Source: Azadirachta indica (taxonomy: Eukaryota > Streptophyta > Magnoliopsida > Sapindales > Meliaceae). From it: a DNA stretch of 64,000 nucleotides. The position numbers and the translations under genes were made by a program. The stretch covers positions 7,616,913 to 7,680,912 of the forward strand of contig CM040450.1 of assembly GCA_022749755.1 (NCBI GenBank). The letters run 5' to 3'. The notes below the pieces were generated by a model that saw only the letters and a list, made by a program, of their open reading frames with translations, did not search any database and had not been told where the DNA came from. Shown here in pieces: positions 11,001-26,200 of this stretch (position 1 is its first letter; the number at the start of each line of letters is the position of its first letter).

Positions 11001-14000
11001 TTTAAATCACAGTGATTTTAATTCGATTTTCATTTTATCTGTTAGCTAACAAAGTTGACATAGACAACATTATTACATTTGCGTATTCAATTTTAATTCA
11101 ATCCCAGTCACCAAGATAAACCTCTAGAGCAATTGCTTTGGGATTATTACATTTGCGTTCCCTAGTCAGACAATTTTTAGGGATTTATGCTACTGAAAAC
11201 AGTTGCTACGTTGAATGAAAGAGGTTGCACTCTGTGACATTGGTTGCTGGGTCTACTGGAGATTGTACTACAGGATATTGAAGTCATCATAGGCTGAGCT
11301 TGAACTTGGAAAACTCTCTCGTGTCACAGTTTTGATATTTCTTTAGTTATGTGATTTCTCTGGTCTATTATATTGGATCAGCCTGAGCAGAAACTCTGGT
11401 TCAATATGTTTAAATGTCCAACTTTCTATTTGGTTTTGATTTTAGTTTGTTCCACAAATAAGTATTGGGATATGATAAGAAATTTCAGTTGAATATTCTG
11501 CAAAGCTTTATTTCTCACATGTACTCACCATTTGTACTGTTTAATGTTCAGCCAACTTGTGATAATGATATAATGTTATGGTTTTCTAGCATTTAAATGT
11601 TGGTGTCAGGCTGCATGGCAATACAGTATGGATTTCCCTTCGCACTCCTTTTTTGATGGTGACATCATGTGAGCTCAATATTTCAATATTTCTTTTTCTC
11701 AGATGCCACATAATATATCCGCATTACATCATGCCTGAAATAAATGTTTAATGTGTACAGGTCATTTCTGAATTCTGCTTTTGAGCTTTTATTGAGAGTT
11801 TGGGCAACATCAAGAGATCTTAAGGTTTCTGTGCAAAATATTTTTTTCTTTTTATTTTTTTGCCTCTCTTTTTAATATCATTTTTGTTCTTGTTATTCTA
11901 TAAAATATGTGTCTGGTATCGGGTGTTTTAAATTCATTTTTATCTCTTCTTAGAAAAATTCTTTAGACTAAATATGTGGTATTATCAATTTCTTATGAAA
12001 GGTTCTGTCTCTATTGTTGAAATGAATCCAGGTTATTGGAAGAACAACATTAATTAACATAGCTTGCTTCTTATGATCTATAGAATTGGATGGGCTTGTA
12101 TATCATGTGATGGTATTACTTGCTGTATGCATGTGGAAGCCTTGTTTATGTTTACAAGAATATCATTTATAGAACTCTGCTGACTGAAGAATATGAAGCA
12201 AATTTCTTGCAGAAAATATCTATGAAAGTTCTATGTCTATGTTACCAATAATTAGTTTATGAATATGTAAGTGATAGCGTATGCTTAATATATTTATGCC
12301 TATAGTGTAGAATCTGCAGCAGTTTTTGGCATTTCAAGTAAATTTGTTTGTTTTGTTTACCTTGAATTAACTTCTAACAGGTTCGTGTGTCTACTGTGGA
12401 TGCGCTGGGTCAGATGGTTGGACTTATCACACGGACACAATTAAAAGGCGCTTTACCAAAACTTGTCCCCACTATATTGGAATTGTAAGATTACTTAAGT
12501 CTACTTTTCTTTTTTTTGCTACGACTATTGCACTGCCTGTGTGTTTTTTTGGGCTTCATTTAATCGTCAGTGGTTCAAGCTAGATAGCAGAATAGCTTGT
12601 ACGTGGTTTGTGTGCCAGAATTCGCTGTTTGGAATTCTCAACTTGCTATTCTATTAGATGTTTTTTTTTTTTCCTAATGCTACATATACTGTCATCAAGC
12701 TTTTTGTAAGTCATTGGGCGTCGATCAGAAACTATACTGTGCTTTCATTTCCATGTTTCCTGTTATTTAGGTATAAAAAAGATCAAGATACTGCACTTCT
12801 TGCAACATGTAGTCTCCACAATCTGTTAAATGCCTCATTACATTCAGAGACAGGTCCTCCGTTGTTTGAGTTTGAGGTACTGCATATGTTTACTTTCTTG
12901 TGGTCAAAGATCCTTCAGAAATTTTGTTTCTGTTCTGTTTTTTTTTCCTTTTTCCTTTTTTTTTCTTTTACAATTGCAAATTAAGTGAAATTGAATTCAA
13001 GTTTGTAGTGTAATGTAATGAAATTTAGTGGCAAAAACTCGAGCTTATTTTCTTATTTATGTCATTTTGATTTATGACCAAATTGGGTTTTCTTTTCAAT
13101 TAGGTCAATGATATTGTTTGATGCATTCATTCAGAAGTTCCATGAACCAAAGATTATTAATAGGTTGACATGGCTATATGAAATAATAAAATTATGAGCC
13201 TCCATTACTCTTGTTCTTATTATCATCGCAAGAATGCTAACTGTTGGATTCTCTTCCTTTTATTTTCTTTTACCTCTTAAGTTATTGTTATTTTTGTTTT
13301 AATCAGTAATTACGAAGTTACAAACAATGTTGAAAAGGTAAACATCAATGGTCAATGAAGGGTCATACATAAAAGCATGACTTGAATGGGTTGGTGGGTT
13401 AATTGTTGTTTTCTTGTGTATGGCAAATTATGACAATAATATGCTATATTTTGAACAATCGGTCTTAGAAAGAATAATGGGAAGTCTTGGGATGACCACT
13501 GTTTTCGTCATTTGTAAAATTACATCTTCTCTTTGGGCCAAATTAGGCAAGGAAGCAAAGATTTCTTGGGTTAGTCCAGCTTCATCTAATGCCTTGTTAG
13601 TGGAGAATGTTTTTGCTTTTGGAAAAAGTAGAAAGGCTAAGACTTTATGAAAATTTGTGGTCCCTGCTGTGGGTAATTTGGTGAGAAGAACTAGTTATAT
13701 TCTTGAAGAGGAGAGAGAGAGAAAGAGGAACATGTCGTTTATTTGGTTATGGGAAAAAAATTGTTTTCATGCTTTTCTTTGGCCCTTGGTTTCTAAGGAT
13801 TTTGAAGACACTATCTCTTCTTCATCAATCTCAATTGGAAAGGAGTCGTGGGTTAATTTTTTTATTGATTCTCCTTTCATTTTGAGGTATAGACATATTG
13901 TTTGAGGTATAGATCTACTGATATGTGTATAATCAATAGGTGGCCTTTTGGATCTCTGGTTCATTTCCTTATCAAAAAGGGAAAATAGAAGAAGGATGGA

Positions 14001-17000
14001 AAGTCTTTTACAAAGGAAAGGCAAAAGAAAGAAAAGGAAAAATGCAATCATAAACATGGGACCTAGTCTAATGGAACAAAGCATAGTGAACTTTCATTTA
14101 GAGTAAGGAAATTAAAAATGAATATTGAAGCATTATTTTTATCAAAAAGTTAATTAAGATAAAAAGGGCATCTCAGCGTATTCTCATAAATGGGTACATA
14201 ATTTGATAAAAGGAATGATAGGTAACCAAACAAAATTTGATATTACTTTCAAATCCAGGGCAAGAGCTTAAGCTATTATGTAGTGGGTACGCCCAAAGTA
14301 CAACTAGTCATAACAAATACCAAATCTTATAGATTTGGAGAATTTTTTCCCTCTTGCTTGCCTGCTTCCAATTTTCTTCCTTTTTTATTTTTTCTCAATA
14401 GATAATTCTGATGGGATACTTCCTGATTTTATCTACTTTTTATTTATATCTAATTATTATTATTTTTTTTTTTTTTTTTTGCAGGACCTCACAGTCATTT
14501 TATCAACACTTCTTCCAGTGGTTTGCATTTATAATGACAGTAAAGAGCATTCATCTTTCTCGGTGGGGCTAAAGGTAAACCTCAGCAGTAGTTGTTAATG
14601 CTTATGCAAATGCTATTCCTTTTTTGGATATTATGATTCTGTTCGTTATTTGTGCCAGTAATTCCTTATTTCTACTCTTATCATGATTTTTGTTTCTTTG
14701 TTCTTTCTTCTTCTTTTCTTCTTCTTCTTCTCATTCTTCTTCATATATTTGTGTGGCACAGACCTACAATGAAGTTCAGCATTGTTTCCTGACTGTCAGC
14801 TTGGTGTACCCGGATGATTTATTTATTTTCCTTTTGAACGTGAGTATGGTTTCCTTCCTGTAAAAATGGTATCTATAGTTAATTACTGTTACTATTTCTT
14901 TGCCATGATAGTCGATTATTTAAGAAGCATTATATTTGTAGTTTTAAAAATTATGACAGCATTGTGGTATGATTCCTATTATGTTTCTGGTACCAGAAAT
15001 CCAGTCTGAAGGAAGAACCTTTGACTTTTGGTGCACTCTGTGTTCTAAAACACCTCTTGCCCAGGTTTCTTCCCACCTCTTCTTTCTGTTCTCTCAGTTT
15101 TTATTTGCTTAAGTGACCTTGCTTGCATTTTTATTTGGAGGTCGTCTGAAGCTTGGCACAGTAAAAGGCCTTTGCTTGTTGATGCGGTAAAGTCCTTGCT
15201 AGATGAGCAAAATTTAGCCATCAGAAAGGCTCTTTCTGAGGTATGTTATAATTAAGTGATTAGTGCATGGTCTTTATGTTGTTAATAAGACACTTCTGTT
15301 TTTAATTTGATATGAAATTTGTTGCTTTGTGGCAGTTGATTGTGGTCATGGCTTCACATTGCTATTTGGTTGGTCCTTCTGGAGAGTTGTTTGTTGAATA
15401 TCTTGTACGCCATTGTGCTCTGTCAGATCAGGATAAACATGATAGTGAGAGCTCCAAGGTAGTCTTCAACACAGTCTTTCCTCTAAAAAATATTGGAAGC
15501 TTGCATCAGACTTCTTAACGTGAAAGAGAGTATGTTTGAACATTGATTAAGGGGAGTTGTCAGAATAAAGATGATCAGCTGTCCAAATAATGGAGTTATA
15601 TTTGCTACAATAAAAGAAAGAAAGATTATGATACTATTGCAGTAAGAATCAACTAATTGGGGTACATTAGCATTCAAGTGTGGGGTTAGGTGCTGATATG
15701 GATGCCTTATATTGCCTAGAAATGTTATAATCATCTTTAAATTTATTCGTATCAGATAGACTATAACAAAATGCTGAACTGTTTTTCCAGGTGAAGATAG
15801 GGGTATTCTGTCCAACAGAGCTGAGAGCAATATGTGAAAAAGGCCTTCTTTTGCTAACTATTACAATTCCTGAAATGGAGGTTTCTCATTGTCCTCTTAC
15901 ATTCAGTCAATCTCTAATGATGATATTACTTTTATGGGTTTAGAGCTTACCTCAGTATTAGAGAGTTAAATCTTTTTTTTTTTAAAAAATAGATTATCCA
16001 AAATCATATCTTATTTATATCTAAAATTTGTGCAGCATGTTCTTTGGCCTTTTCTGTTAAAGATGATTATTCCACGGGCATATACTGGTGCCACTGCCAC
16101 TGTAAGAACTTTACATATCTACATCTTCTATTTTTTGCTCTGCTGGAAAATAAATTATGGGTAATTGCCGGGGTCTGTGTTGTTTTTTGAAAATCATGAA
16201 CACCAGAAGTTAGCCAATGTCATCAATCAGCTCATCTTAGGTTTTGATATTATCCTTCTTTTTTGAGATTCCCTATTTGTTAGTTTTGAAAATCTTGCCT
16301 GTTTTAGAGGGGAAAAAACTAAATGAAAAGAAATTAAAATGAATAAAAATAAAGAAACTCTTTTCAAAGCCTAAAAGTACTGTGCTTGGTGTTTGGGAAA
16401 ATTGATAAAATAATGCATTTACAAATTCATAAAGCACAAGTGGTGCCTTCTCATATGAAATTTGCACATTACTCTAGAACGTATTAAGACTTAGGCTAGT
16501 TGTTGGCATTTGCCAAAACCAAGGCTGAATATCTGAAATATGCAAGATGTAAGGATGTTTCGGACAGTGGCCAAATGCAAGACAGCTCTCAGGGTGTATA
16601 TGATAGAATTTGGATTTAGTTTCTTGTTAGAGTCGTACTTAGCTTACTTTAGTTGGTTTTGGTTTTCATTGTTATTTTTAGGTAGTTAAATGGGTTGATG
16701 GTGAACCTAGTGAAGGGTCTAAAGAAAGTGAGTTAAAGCTTGAGAGATCTGGTTCATGAAATTGACTTATGGTTTTTGTGATATTTGACAAACAATGGAG
16801 ACATTGACATTGTATTCTAATGCATGCTGTTGGTTATTATGTGCGTTTTAGTTGGAGTCAATCCTGCTGCAATTTGTTTGGGTGGTTATTGATGCACATT
16901 TGATTCTATGTATGTTGCGCATGAAAGGTTGGCTGTGCTTTTTACAATTGCTAAAACTCTCTGCGTATGTGCTTCTGTTTTAGGTTTGCAGATGCATCTC

Positions 17001-17240
17001 AGAATTATGCAGACATAGATCTTCTTATGGCAATGACATGCTTAGTGAGTGTAAATCTCGAGCTGATATTCCAAATCCTGAGGTATAATTACTCTTATCT
17101 GTATGATCTATTTTCCATACCACATTAATAACCATCAATCATTCATCTGCTATGCATGTATCTAGGAGCTGTTTGCCCGTTTAGTGGTGCTTTTGCATGA
17201 TCCTCTAGCAAGGGAGCAACTTGCAACTCAGATTTTGACG
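8093..17240 (+). other. SGR6: SGR6 exons 1-20
   Basis: Exons: 1 8093-8132; 2 8244-8334; 3 8417-8471; 4 8572-8703; 5 9489-9560; 6 10436-10526; 7 10651-10746; 8 11590-11668; 9 11761-11824; 10 12381-12484; 11 12771-12876; 12 14485-14574; 13 14762-14839; 14 14997-15064; 15 15141-15240; 16 15336-15458; 17 15791-15880; 18 16036-16101; 19 16984-17082; 20 17166-17240. They encode residues 1-573, the most conserved N-terminal HEAT region, including [20 protein letters not shown] (exon 6), [19 protein letters not shown] (exons 9-10) and [19 protein letters not shown] (exon 16). The acceptor of exon 12 follows an 18-T run. Confidence 0.9.
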
Positions 17241-20200
17241 GTAAGCATCTTTTATCACTGGTTTAGGTTTATATAAATTACAAAAGTAAACTGCAATTTC
17301 TGTTCGTAAAAGCTAAAACTTGAAAGTGAGCACTATCCTTTTATTTGACGATCAATTTCAGTACTATGGATAGGATGACTTTACTTTGAATATCCATTAC
17401 ATTTTGTATTTCATAATTATCTCAAACATTTTTTTTCCTCCTATAAATATTGATATATATATTTTTCATGCATTTTCTTATCTGTATACTGGAAGTGAAT
17501 GAGAAATGTGTTTTCAGCAGTTTTTCATATTGACGCAAACATGAAAACAAAAGGGGAAATATTAATAATGGGGACCTAAGGGGTGGAATGGGGTAATATT
17601 GGTGCACCATACTAGATTGGACTAGATCAGGAAGATGTGGTTGGATTCGATTGTACATGATAGGATTTTATTAAATTGAACGATATAATCTGTTGTATGA
17701 GAGTGTTAAACTATTGGATATACTATTATTGTTATTATTATTGTAATAGTTAATGTTTTAGAATTAATTATTATAAGACAAAAACAGATGTTGTATTGTC
17801 AACTACTTCCTTTGAAGTCACTACTTAATATTGTTGAAATCCTTGTTGGGCAATCTATATAGTCATAGAGTCATGGTCAATGTTTGAAATCCCAATGACC
17901 AGCAAAGAACGATTGGAAGTTTGGCTACCATGCTATGCTTCCTTCAAATGTGGTGAGTGGAGTTGCATGATAATCACTCTCGTTAGTGCCTACCAATCTA
18001 CTCGATGGTGGCAGTGCACCTCTATAGTTTCCTTTTGATGGTGAAATTATATGTTTGGTGAGGATTCCAACAATATTGAAAGTGACTTAAAAGGGGTTAT
18101 TGCAGCTTGTGGCCGGTGGAGAGCGGTGAACTTACAGTTTGAGCGTGTGTGTGTGTGTGTAACTATATAAGGAAATAATAACATCACCTGCATATGTGGG
18201 ACGTCTTATCGCAGTGAATGACATTATATCTTGAGTAAGATTAGACTTTATTTGACTTATTTGAGTTAGATTCTTTTATTTGTTTGAAGTAACTGTCATT
18301 TTTATAATGTGGTTTTCTTGTTTGGGAGTAGGATTTATGTTATTTATTAAAATTTATTTGTATATTGTTTAAGTTGTTGTCTAGCTTCTATTGCTTTGAA
18401 TTCTGTGTTTTGATAGGTTTTGCTGATTCTTGGACAAAGATTATTGGTTAATCTTCACCTCTTTAACACTTTTCTCAGCTTGCTTCTGTTTGTCTTACTT
18501 TTTTCCTCATTCTCTATTTTATTCCTCATATATTTCTATTACAGTTCTTTATAAGATCTGTTTGTCTACCTTGAGGGATGCATCTTTTTGAGCTAGTGGA
18601 TGACGTGTTAGTTATCTTAGAGATCAGTTTTTGATTCCCAAGGTGGTGGATCCAAATGTTTTTCAGTTTGATGAGAAAATCATCATAACGATAGGTGATT
18701 GGCTTATTGAAGATGGACTTTAATGCTTTATCCTAATCTATTAGAATCATAAGTTTGGGGATCTAGATAAGTCATCATAGAGAAATTGGCAAAAAATACC
18801 TAAAATTTTCCCGTGATCTCTTTTCCAACTTATATAGGGATCGTTTTTATTTCTGTTCTTTATTTTTTGTTAACTGTTTTCCTGTTATTTGTTAGAATGT
18901 TTGTTTTCATTGTTACGGGTAGACTTCTGTTATTTTTTCATTTAGGGGTAGCTATTAACAAAAACAACATTATGTGCAGTTATTATCAACTCTGACATTA
19001 CGCAGTTGATTTTCTCTCCTCCTAGATTGTTCTGATTCTCCATTTTCTCTTTATATTTTCTCCCTTTTCTTTTTCTTGCACAGTTTTCTACTGAAGTCAG
19101 GTCCTGCTAGATGAGCAATTGTGAAAATTATTGGTTGAGTTTCATTTCAAAGATGTCTTTTTTGTGTTTGCAGGTACTATATTATTTGGCTACTCTTTTT
19201 CCGAAGAATGTCAACTTATTTTGGCAAGATGAGGTATGTCATTGTTTATGTATCAGGTTGAAAAGTTGCTTAAAATGGAAGTTCATGTTTGAGTTGACGT
19301 TTCTATTGAAAACAAACACTTGTGGTGGTCTCTACATTATCGTTAAGAAACCAAACAACAATTTGTAATTGTTATAAATGTCCTGGGTCATCGAAATTGA
19401 AATTGACGCTCGACAGAAGTAGGATTAGTTCAGTTATTCATTTTAGTCAAGAATGTTATAACAATTATTTTTCTGCTTCTATTGTTGATGCTGCTACCAC
19501 TGCTTCTAAAGTGCCTATTTGTACTATAAATGTTATTTATTTATTTATTCTTTTTTTAAGTATTGCGTATGTGACATAAAATGTACAGAGAGATCAGAAA
19601 ACAACGGAAAGAAAGGAATGGAGAGTAGAAAGGGAGGAGAAATCAGAACAGAGAAAATAAACATCTTATGCATAATTAATCAACGTTTGCCTTAGCACTA
19701 GTTACAAAAGTCTGTTTATATAGAAACGGGTATGGACATTATACAGATAAAATCCCGAGATAGTTCTAATTGAATATAACAATAGAAATCTTAGATGAGC
19801 TTTATCAGAGATGAAGATAAAAATCTAGATATTCTAACAAATTAAACTAATTGTAATAGCATTAAAAACAAGATAGTCTAACATAAATACACAGGTTTTC
19901 TAATATGATCTCCATTTGTATGACACTTCAGTAGACCTCTGTTTTAGATTCATATCTCTCTGTGCTCTCGTTCATGCATGACTGTGCTGTCCAATTTAAT
20001 TGGTTTTGATCTTTGGTAAGCTTTAGATTCCAAAAATGAAGGCATATGTTAGTGATACGGAAGACCTAAAGCTGGATCCTTCATACCAGGAGACTTGGGA
20101 TGACATGATAATCAATGTAAGAAACTGTAACTTCTACCTAAGACATTAGATTCTTCTTTTGCATCTGGGAAGACATATGCTCCTTAATAGACTCCTATGA

Positions 20201-23200
20201 TTTGTCTATTAAATTTGTCTTTTTATTTAGTTTATTTATTTATTTGGGGTGCGGGGGGTGGGGTGAAGGATTTGCAGAAGTCTTTGTTGAGCTCCATTAC
20301 TCACCTACAAAAGAACTTTTCTCCAGTCTTAAAATATAAGGAAAAATAAATTCAAAGGTCTTCTGTCACAATGTATAACTGATAATGTCCTTTTGATCTT
20401 TGGTGACAGTTTCTTGCGGAATCTTTGGATGTGATCCAAGACACTGATTGGTTGATTTCTCTTGGAAATGCTTTCACTGAACAATATGTACTTTATACAC
20501 CTGATGATGAACATTCAGCACTTCTTCACCGGTATAACTTCCTCAAATTTGCTTTTTAAATTAATCAAAAAAAGAAATGAAGAAAAATAGGACATAGTTC
20601 TGCTTTTTATCTTTTGGGTACTGGGAAGAAGTTTTTCCTCATGATGTCCATTAAAGTTGCAAACATGTTTTGAGTAATATGATGGCTTTGGTATTTTTGA
20701 TTCTTGAAAGATCAGGTTTGCAGAAAGTTGGTGAAATTCTGTTAAATAACACCTGAAAATTTTGTTTTGGGTCTTGAAAGATAAGGTTTAAAAAGTTGCT
20801 GAAATTCTGCGTTCAATTATGGCTGAAAATTTTCCTTGCAATTATCATACTTAATAACAGTACATTTTTATATATATATATATATGTGATGTTGATAAGT
20901 TGGAATTGTGAAATATGATATTATTTGTGTTACTTGCACTATAGTAGCATTTCTTTTTCCCTCTCTCTCTCTATTTCCAAGAAGCCTTTGGATGGCAATT
21001 GACTTATAATGATTATTTATGGAATCGACGTTAAGGTTAACATCATTCCTTCTATAACTGTCATTTAGGTACACTGCTAAAAGGCAGACAAATAGTTTGG
21101 ATGGATGGATGGTTGTACTATTTGTAATCTTGCAGCAGGGAGCCATATCTCTGTAGGATGGAAGTACTATTTGTTTACACTGATGTACCATGCTTAAAAG
21201 AATCAATTGTTTGGAAATAAATTTCAGATTAAGAAATGCAACCGGTACTTCTTGGATGTACTTTGATATAGATTAAAAATAATCTTTTTTTCTGTAACAC
21301 ACAGAAGTAGAAATATGAAGAAAAACTTTAGGAAGTCATATCATGAATAAATTAGAGATGCTTACATTTTAAAGCATTACACATATAAAGAGAACTGATG
21401 TTTGTATGCATCTGTTTAAAACAAATTAATAAATACCCTAAGTACATTGTTAGGATGCAGTGTTTGACATATCGTTTTTAGTCAACTGGGAGCATTAATT
21501 TTGATACAGTCGGTACTACAAAGGTTCTGCTTCTAAATATTTTTGCTGAAGCCCCCGATCTCTGTGTTCTTCCATTGCTGTGTCCATCTGAAGTCAACAG
21601 TCAGAGGGCTTGTTTGTTGTTGCCATTTGATCTGTTCTGTTGCAGGTGCCTGGGTGTGCTTCTTCAAAAAGTAGATGACAGAGCTTATGTCCGTGATAAG
21701 ATTGATTGGATGTACAAACAAGCTAATATAGCTGTTCCAGCTAACAGGCTTGGTTTGGCAAAAGCGATGGGGCTGGTATCACAGACTTTGAAGTTTTATA
21801 ATTGCACTTCTCTTTGCCTTTTACCACATTTATGTTTGGTTCTTCCTTGCAGGTTGCAGCATCCCACTTGGATACCGTGTTGGATAAGCTCAAAAGCATT
21901 CTGGGTAATGTTGGGCAAAGTATTTTTCAGAGGTGTGTGCCATATTTTATCATATTGTGTGCATTGACTGGCCTCTTTGCCCCCCCTCCCCGAAAAACTT
22001 TCCATGTCTGAGTTCTTCTGTTTTAGATCAATCTTGATATTGGAATCTTTTAAGCTCATGGTCAATGCTTATTTTATTGTTCATTTGTTTTATGCATGCA
22101 TCATTTTCCAATTTATTGTGTGTTTGTGCTGAAAATTTTTATATTTTATGAAAAATAACAATTTTAACACTTTGGATCTTCGTGCATTGCAGATTATTAT
22201 CTTTCTTCTCTGATACTTATAGGACGGAAGAATCTGATGATATACATGCTGCTTTGGCTCTAATGTATGGATATGCTGCAAGATATGCTCCATCAACAGT
22301 TATTGAAGCGAGAATTAATGCACTTGTTGTAAGTTACCTTTTATTTGAGTTCTTTATGAACTTGCAGAGATATCATCTTGATTAAATGTTTGAGGAGTCC
22401 TGCGATGGCTGATTTTGGGATTAAATATTGCTCTATTTATCATCTGAGCTTAAGCTTTTGGGTTGGTTTCTGTACCATAGTATCAGAATCCATTGTTCTT
22501 TGCTCTTTTCCATTTGATGGATCCTTCATTGAGACATTTTTTAACTCCAAACCAATTATTCTGTTGAGCCAGCTTGCAAGGGGCAATAGGAATTCCGTTG
22601 TTAATGAGTTTGGAATTGATTTTGCTTTGTAGCTCTTCAACCTACTAAGCTTTTGGTTTGGTTTCTCTAATGTTAGGCTTTTACTTTTATTGCCTCTGAC
22701 CACTACCTAGGCAATTGGCTCTTCCTTTTATTCTTTCCAAGCTTTATTTTTTATATGGGCTTATATGAGGTTCTGTCAGTGAATGCTCCCATTTTTTTTT
22801 TTTTTTTTTGATAATGTGGAATGATACAACATTCTGTGGTTCAATCTCATAATTGAACCATACCATTACATATATACAACTCTTAATTAAGCTTCCTCAC
22901 TGTTGACTCCACTGAGAATTTCTTTAGGCAAAGCAACTACTCAACTTCTTTCTACGTCCCTTCCTTTTAATATAAGATCCTTGTTTCCTATCCCAAAAAA
23001 AGAAAAAAAAATAACCAAAAAAAAGATAGAGATATGCTACTTGGAAACATTTTGATTTGGTTACTTTCAAGCTTCAAGTTTAAATGTCACTTAGAACAGC
23101 CACTATAGGGATTTATGTATTTCTTTTTCCTTCTATCTTTTGCTGGAGAGGTCTCATAGATATTTTCTTGTGTGCATAATAAGCAAAGAGTTGTGCTTAG

Positions 23201-26200
23201 CTGTATATTGCCGCTGAAAATAATCATTTTCAATTTCATTGTCTACATTTCTTTCTTCAATGAAAATCTGCTGCTGATGCTTTTTGTAAAAAGGTCATTT
23301 GACAGCCAAACAAAAAAAAAAAAAAAAAAAAACGAACGAAGAATGAAAAAGTTAAAAAAGGTTCTCACAACAGCTAAGTGTCACTGAACATAATTATTTT
23401 AGATATGATTGGGTACATTGCAGGGCTTTTTGTAATCTGCTTTTGCTTCTTGTTGTGAAAAGGTAATTTTGATAGCCTATCATTTTAGATTTGATAGGCT
23501 ACATGACTAGCTTGCTTGATAATCTGCTGTTGTTTCTTTTGAAAAAAGGTAATTTGGGAGCCAAATAAAAAAAATAGTAGTTAAAAGAAAAAAAAATTAT
23601 TTTGCTTTTCTGTTTGTGACAAGTTGTGCAGCAGCATTATTATAGAAAGATCAGTTGTATATTTCTTTTGCTTACAGGGAACAAACATGCTTTCACGGCT
23701 TCTTCATGTACGCCACCCTACAGCAAAGCAGGCTGTCATCACGGCTATTGATCTACTAGGTCTGTATTCAGTTTTCAAATCCTTATTTCTTGTAATACAT
23801 TAGGGGGGTTCATCTATTTGTATTTTAATTCATATTGCAATGTCTATCAGTTTTGATCATTGACTTGTCAATTGCATTATTTTCATCTAGCATCTTCTGG
23901 GTGTCTCCTGTTACAAATGATTTAAATTCATTTCATTTAGAAAAAATATAGAATAAATACAACCTTGTTTCCAAGTATAGAGATTTAAGGTGAAGAAAAG
24001 GAAAAAGTTTAACTAACATGAATATACCCAAATCTTTCCTATTTTTAGTAGTCAACCAGGAATTAATATTTAAGATTAGGAAACAACAATAAACTCCAGA
24101 TACATGAATTAATACTTCTGGGTGTCGCAACAAAGCCTAACTGTTTCGCACTTGATTGGTTCAAAAGGAATTTTTCACAGATTTGTTGATCCATTGCACT
24201 AAATTAGCTTTAGCACTTAACTTTGCCATGCGTAACTGTGTTTTGCTTTGTCAAGACACCAAATTCACCTCATATGAAAATTCAATACCTAGATGTAGGT
24301 CTTCTATTTATACCTGATCCACCCAATCTGCATCTGTGAAGGCTCCAACTCGTAAACAGTAATTCCTAGAGAAACATTAGACCATGCCCAAGAATTGTCT
24401 TCAATTAACATTCTTTGAACTCCATCGATGTGACATTGTAGTTGGTGAGTGCATAAATTGACTGATCAAATTCCAACTAACATACGGTAACAACATCAAG
24501 TCTATGGTTTTGATCAATAGCAGAATGACTAGGTGCATCCTAAAATCCCTGCTTCACTTAACAGATCAATAACATGCTTTCTTTGTGAAACTAAAATCCC
24601 CGGTTTGATTTAGTGGCCCCAATTCCGATGATGTCCCTCAAGTACCCCATATCCTTGATTTCAAATTTCTCTAAGGAAAAGGCTTTCGAATGTTTCTTTA
24701 TTCAACAACATCTCTATGGACTGACTATTTTGTCAACATAAACAAAGAACTGTAATTTTTTTAAGAGACAAGTTTTCATGAAAAGAGTGTAGTGACACTG
24801 GCTTTGATGAGTCCAAACTTAAGCAAGAACTTAGTTGACCTCTCGAACCACGCCTGAGGAGACTGCTTTAGTCTATAAAGGGATTTCTTTAGCTTAACAC
24901 ACTCTGTTGCCGCAATAAATATTCTCAAAGTGAAGAGTGAGATCAATGGGTGTGTACCATCAACTATAAAGTCATGGTTCTATTGAGAGAAATAATACCA
25001 GAACAGAGGTTAAGGGCCATTATGCAGAGCTATGGAATTTACAATAAGGAAAATGTTAGCACCAGTTGTGAAGATGAATGCCATAAGGGTTTTCTTAACC
25101 TTGGTTGGTAAATTTTAATCAGCCACTACAGCAGCTAGATGTTAAAATATTGATCCCACATTTCATCAAGAATGGACTCTTTCCCCTTACAATCTTTAAG
25201 AGTTTCTTGTACATTTTGTTGGACGTTTTCCAAGGACGAGTTGGCTGTAAAAACTTTAAAAACTTTGCAATCTGGGGTAAGATGAGATAAACTAAAAAAT
25301 TTTATGTGGGATGTTTAGTACAGGTTCTAATATCTTTTTAATTGCTACAGGAAGATCAAGGTGAGCATCAAATTTAGAATCAAAGATTTGTTTGAGACAT
25401 ACCTAATTTTATGATTGAATGATTGACCATGAGAAAAGAGGGAACTTCCGTCCTATTTATTGTAGTAGGTTTTAGTAGACTTGCTTAGAATTGCACGTGG
25501 AATGCTGAAAATAGAAGTTGTCTTGGTTGAAGTGAAGGATAATGCCCTAAAAAAGCTTAAAATGAAAAGCAAGAGAATTGCATTTACAGCTGCTCTTGTT
25601 TTATCTTTTATCTTTCTCTTTTTCGGTTGACTTTGTTATTATCCTTTCACATGCATGGTACCAAATATCGTAGTTGGCCTAGTAAATCTTGTTTATAATT
25701 TCTTTCAATAGTCAATGTTGTGAAGATGATGCAAAAGATATCATACATTCTGGAATGGTGCTTGTGCAGGTCGTGCTGTCATTAATGCTGCTGAAAATGG
25801 AGCATCATTTCCCCTAAAAAGGAGAGACCAATTACTTGACTACATATTAACTTTGATGGGCCGGGATGAAAATGATGGTTTTGCTGATTCAACTGTTGAA
25901 CTTCTACATACTCAGGTGTTTAATTGTTCTGAAATTTATTTTTTATTGAAGCTGTCCTCAAATTAAGTTTATTCTGAATTTTTCTGGTTTATATCTGTCA
26001 TGGTTTTACTCATTAAGGCCCTTGCTATAAGTGCCTGTACTACCTTGGTTTCAGTGGAGCCAAAGTTGACAATTGAAACCAGAAATCATGTTTTGAAGGT
26101 ATTCTTCTGGTATATGTTGTGATTATGTGTGTGTCTGTGTGTGTATTCACCTTGTTCTCGTCTTATGAATGTGCTCTGAAAATTTTGACAGGCCACCTTA

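Noticed and set aside
13414..14084. Cluster of short open frames in intron 11
   Set aside because: Frames overlap on both strands, are short and resemble no known protein; the interval lies between well-supported exons 11 and 12.
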